Positions 5,708-7,065 of a DNA stretch of 7,065 nt are shown one piece after another. The notes under the pieces were generated by a model that made no database searches, was not told where the DNA came from, and was given only the letters and a program-made list of their open reading frames with translations. Position 1 is the stretch's first letter. Each line of letters begins with the position of its first letter. A program made the position numbers and the translations under genes. This DNA is from Rhodoferax sp. (GTDB lineage Bacteria; Pseudomonadota; Gammaproteobacteria; Burkholderiales; Burkholderiaceae). The stretch is taken from positions 1 through 7,065 of the forward strand of contig JAQGNA010000531.1 in NCBI GenBank assembly GCA_028292075.1. Reading direction: 5' to 3'.

Positions 5708-6555
5708 TGCGAACCGCCCGCGCGCTGTGGCACCGACGGCAGGCCCGCCCCGAAATCCTGCTCGACCGTGGCGCCGGGGTAGTGGAAGCGCACCGGGCCG
5801 TCGGGCAAGGCGTTGACGAACTGATGCACCAAAGGATCGACGCTGTGCCGCACCTCTTCAGGCGTGCCCTGCGCCGCGATCTTGCCGTTGGCCAGCACGA
5901 TGACCTGGTCGGCGATACGGAAGGTCTCGTCCAGGTCGTGGGAAACGATCACACTGGTCAGACCCATGGCATCGTTCAGATCGCGAATCAGTCGGGCGGC
6001 GGTGCCCAGGGAGATCGGGTCGAGGCCGGAAAAGGGCTCGTCGTACATCACGAGTTCGGGGTCGAGCGCAATGGCCCTGGCCAGCGCGACCCGCCGCGCC
6101 ATGCCGCCGGAGACTTCGCTCGGCATGAGGTCGCGCGCATTGCGCAGGCCCACCGCGCCGAGCTTCATGAGAACGATGTCGCGGATCAGCACCTCCGACA
6201 GATCGGTGTGTTCGCGCAAAGGAAACGCCACGTTGTCGAACACGCTCATGTCGGTGAACAGCGCGCCGAACTGGAACAGCATGCCCATGCGGCGGCGCGC
6301 GAGGTACAGGGCCTTCGGATCGGCGTCGGCACGTGGCAGCGGCGCGCCGTCGAACAGAAGTTCGCCGCCGCTGGCCTGGATTTGCCCTCCGATCAAGCGA
6401 AGCACGGTGGTTTTTCCACCACCCGAAGCTCCCATCAAAGCCGTGACCTTGCCACGCGGAATCGTCAGCGAGATGCCGTCCAGCACAGGGCGATCACCGT
6501 AACCAAAGGTCAGGTTCCGCAGCTCAACAAGGTTTTCGGAAGGGTTCAGGGGCAT
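5704..6555 (-). CDS. mlaF: MlaF, ATPase subunit of the MlaFEDB lipid transporter
   Basis: This 283-residue cytoplasmic ATPase powers lipid movement through MlaE. Motifs are Walker A GASGGGKT (42-49), Q-loop Gln95 in MLFQFGALFTDMSVFDNVA, signature VSGGMARR (148-155), Walker B ELVMYDEP (167-174) and switch His206 in SHD. The segments FPLREHTDLS and ARAIALDPELVMYDEPF are typical of MlaF rather than of generic ABC ATPases. The C-terminal extension (about 249-283, ALPDGPVRFHYPG) resembles the MlaF tail that contacts the partner MlaF and MlaB in E. coli. The frame is open to 6675, with an in-frame ATG at 6612. I chose 6555 because the family-like sequence starts there and because the extra codons would run through a terminator hairpin. 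There is no good Shine-Dalgarno before 6555. It is the first gene of the mla operon. Confidence 0.94.
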   Translation of the reverse strand: MPLNPSENLVELRNLTFGYGDRPVLDGISLTIPRGKVTALMGASGGGKTTVLRLIGGQIQASGGELLFDGAPLPRADADPKALYLARRRMGMLFQFGALFTDMSVFDNVAFPLREHTDLSEVLIRDIVLMKLGAVGLRNARDLMPSEVSGGMARRVALARAIALDPELVMYDEPFSGLDPISLGTAARLIRDLNDAMGLTSVIVSHDLDETFRIADQVIVLANGKIAAQGTPEEVRHSVDPLVHQFVNALPDGPVRFHYPGATVEQDFGAGLPSVPQRAGGSQ

Positions 6556-6562
6556 AGAAATG

Positions 6563-6591
6563 AAAAAGACCGGAACGGCGCCGGCCTTCTT
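6563..6591 (-). terminator. Intrinsic terminator after gltD, immediately upstream of mlaF
   Basis: On the minus strand an 11-base-pair stem is formed by AAGAAGGCCGG and CCGGTCTTTTT, including two G-T wobbles, around a 7-base loop (CGCCGTT). The 3' arm ends in five T, giving the classic hairpin plus U-tract. It would end transcription coming from gltD. In the plus direction the same hairpin ends in CTTCTT, so it could act weakly there too. It finishes only 7 bases before the mlaF ATG and occupies the place where an mlaF ribosome binding site would normally lie. Confidence 0.75.
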
Positions 6592-6593
6592 CG

Positions 6594-6599
6594 ATGATA
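6594..6599 (-). promoter_or_regulatory. Candidate -10 box (TATCAT) for the mla operon
   Basis: The minus strand reads TATCAT, a 5 of 6 match to the sigma-70 -10 consensus, directly upstream of the gltD terminator stem. A start about 7 bases downstream would fall inside the 5' arm of that stem, so the mla transcript would lack part of the hairpin and escape termination. No recognisable -35 hexamer lies 16-18 bases upstream; TCGACC is present but too far away. This is weak support. An alternative is that the promoter lies further upstream, inside gltD. Confidence 0.22.
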
Positions 6600-6662
6600 A
6601 GGGAATCCGCATTAACCCGCCGTTCGGTCGAGCACCCTGTTGATTCCTGTGAAGATTGCCAC

Positions 6663-6678
6663 CGGTTGCGAGCAACCG
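6663..6678 (-). other. Hairpin just after the gltD stop codon
   Basis: On the minus strand CGGTTG and CAACCG form a perfect 6-base stem around CTCG (7 base pairs if the loop is reduced to two bases), starting 7 bases after the gltD TGA. No T-run follows (the next bases are GTGGCAATC), so it is not a complete intrinsic terminator. It may protect the 3' end of the gltBD message, or work together with the true terminator about 70 bases further on. The bases between the two hairpins show no gene. Confidence 0.4.
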
Positions 6679-6685
6679 ACGGACA

Positions 6686-7065
6686 TCAACGTGGCAGGTC
6701 GCTGTACCCCATCAGGAACTCGTCCACCGCGCGGGCGCCCTGGCGGCCCTCGCGGATGGCCCAGACGACCAGGCTCTGGCCGCGCCGGATGTCACCGGTG
6801 GCGAACACCTTGGGGGCGCTCGTTGCATAGCCGCCGGTGAAGTCGGTGGTGGCCTTGGCGTTGCCACGCGCGTCCTTCTCAACCCCGAAGGCTTCGAGGA
6901 TGGTCGCCACCGGGCTGATGAAGCCCATCGCCAGCAGCACCAGGTCGGCCTTCAAGATCTGCTCGGAACCGGGCACCTCGGCCAGCTTGCCGTCTCTCAT
7001 CTCGATGCGAACCGTCTTCAGGCCGGTCAGCTTGCCGTTCTCGCCGATGAATTCCTTGGTGGAAA
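6686..7065 (-). CDS. gltD: Glutamate synthase [NADPH] small subunit, GltD (partial, last 125 residues)
   Basis: This is the C-terminal end of the FAD-dependent small subunit of glutamate synthase, which passes electrons from NADPH to the large subunit GltB for making glutamate from glutamine and 2-oxoglutarate. The gene enters from the right edge in frame and stops at TGA 6688-6686. Visible features in the fragment are [18 protein letters not shown] (1-18), the strand-and-turn [10 protein letters not shown] (39-48), and the FAD-binding segment [20 protein letters not shown] (85-104) followed by [15 protein letters not shown], typical of GltD and related flavoproteins. The N-terminal Fe-S cysteine motifs and NADPH-binding domain lie outside the window. 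The fragment could in principle come from a GltD-like paralogue such as a dihydropyrimidine dehydrogenase or AegA-type protein, but the ending fits GltD best. An ATG at 7000 is internal, not the gene start. Confidence 0.92.
   Translation of the reverse strand, partial: STKEFIGENGKLTGLKTVRIEMRDGKLAEVPGSEQILKADLVLLAMGFISPVATILEAFGVEKDARGNAKATTDFTGGYATSAPKVFATGDIRRGQSLVVWAIREGRQGARAVDEFLMGYSDLPR

Noticed and set aside
5707..6597. A 296-codon plus-strand open frame opposite mlaF.
   Set aside because: It is the complement of a clear MlaF gene with all ABC motifs; the plus-strand product has none.

Overview
The window is GC-rich and all nine genes lie on the minus strand, so transcription runs from high to low coordinates. 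Protein resemblance, GC-rich codon use and gene order suggest a betaproteobacterium of the order Burkholderiales, probably near Comamonadaceae. That placement is an inference from recalled family patterns; no search was run.

Layout in the direction of transcription: (1) 7065-6686 is the 3' end of gltD, the small subunit of glutamate synthase. (2) 6685-6556 is a 130-base intergenic region with a hairpin just after the gltD stop and a good intrinsic terminator that ends 7 bases before the first mla gene. (3) 6555-2544 is a complete set of genes for the Mla phospholipid transport system, in the order mlaF (ATPase), mlaE (permease), mlaD (MCE substrate-binding protein), mlaA (outer-membrane lipoprotein), mlaC (periplasmic shuttle), mlaB (STAS subunit). 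mlaF and mlaE overlap by 4 bases and the other gaps are 11 to 118 bases. (4) 2447-1275 is a fold-type I, class V PLP-dependent aminotransferase of unknown substrate, with a strong ribosome binding site of its own. (5) 1195-1 is an ABC-2 type transporter pair resembling E. coli YadG/YadH: a complete ATPase overlapping by 4 bases a permease that runs off the left edge.

How the genes work together: MlaA in the outer membrane removes mislocalised phospholipid from the outer leaflet, MlaC carries lipid across the periplasm, and the inner-membrane MlaFEDB complex exchanges it with the inner membrane using ATP. E. coli has mlaA at a separate locus; here it sits between mlaD and mlaC, so all six parts can be made from one transcript. 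The YadGH-like exporter and the aminotransferase share the strand but have no evident biochemical link to Mla.

No mobile element, CRISPR array, tRNA, rRNA or phage signature is visible. The content looks like conserved chromosomal housekeeping DNA. The points most worth a second look are the terminator placed against the mlaF start codon, the aminotransferase lying between two lipid/ABC transport units, and a possible leaderless start for the YadG-like gene. I see no convincing evidence of a wholly new biological system.
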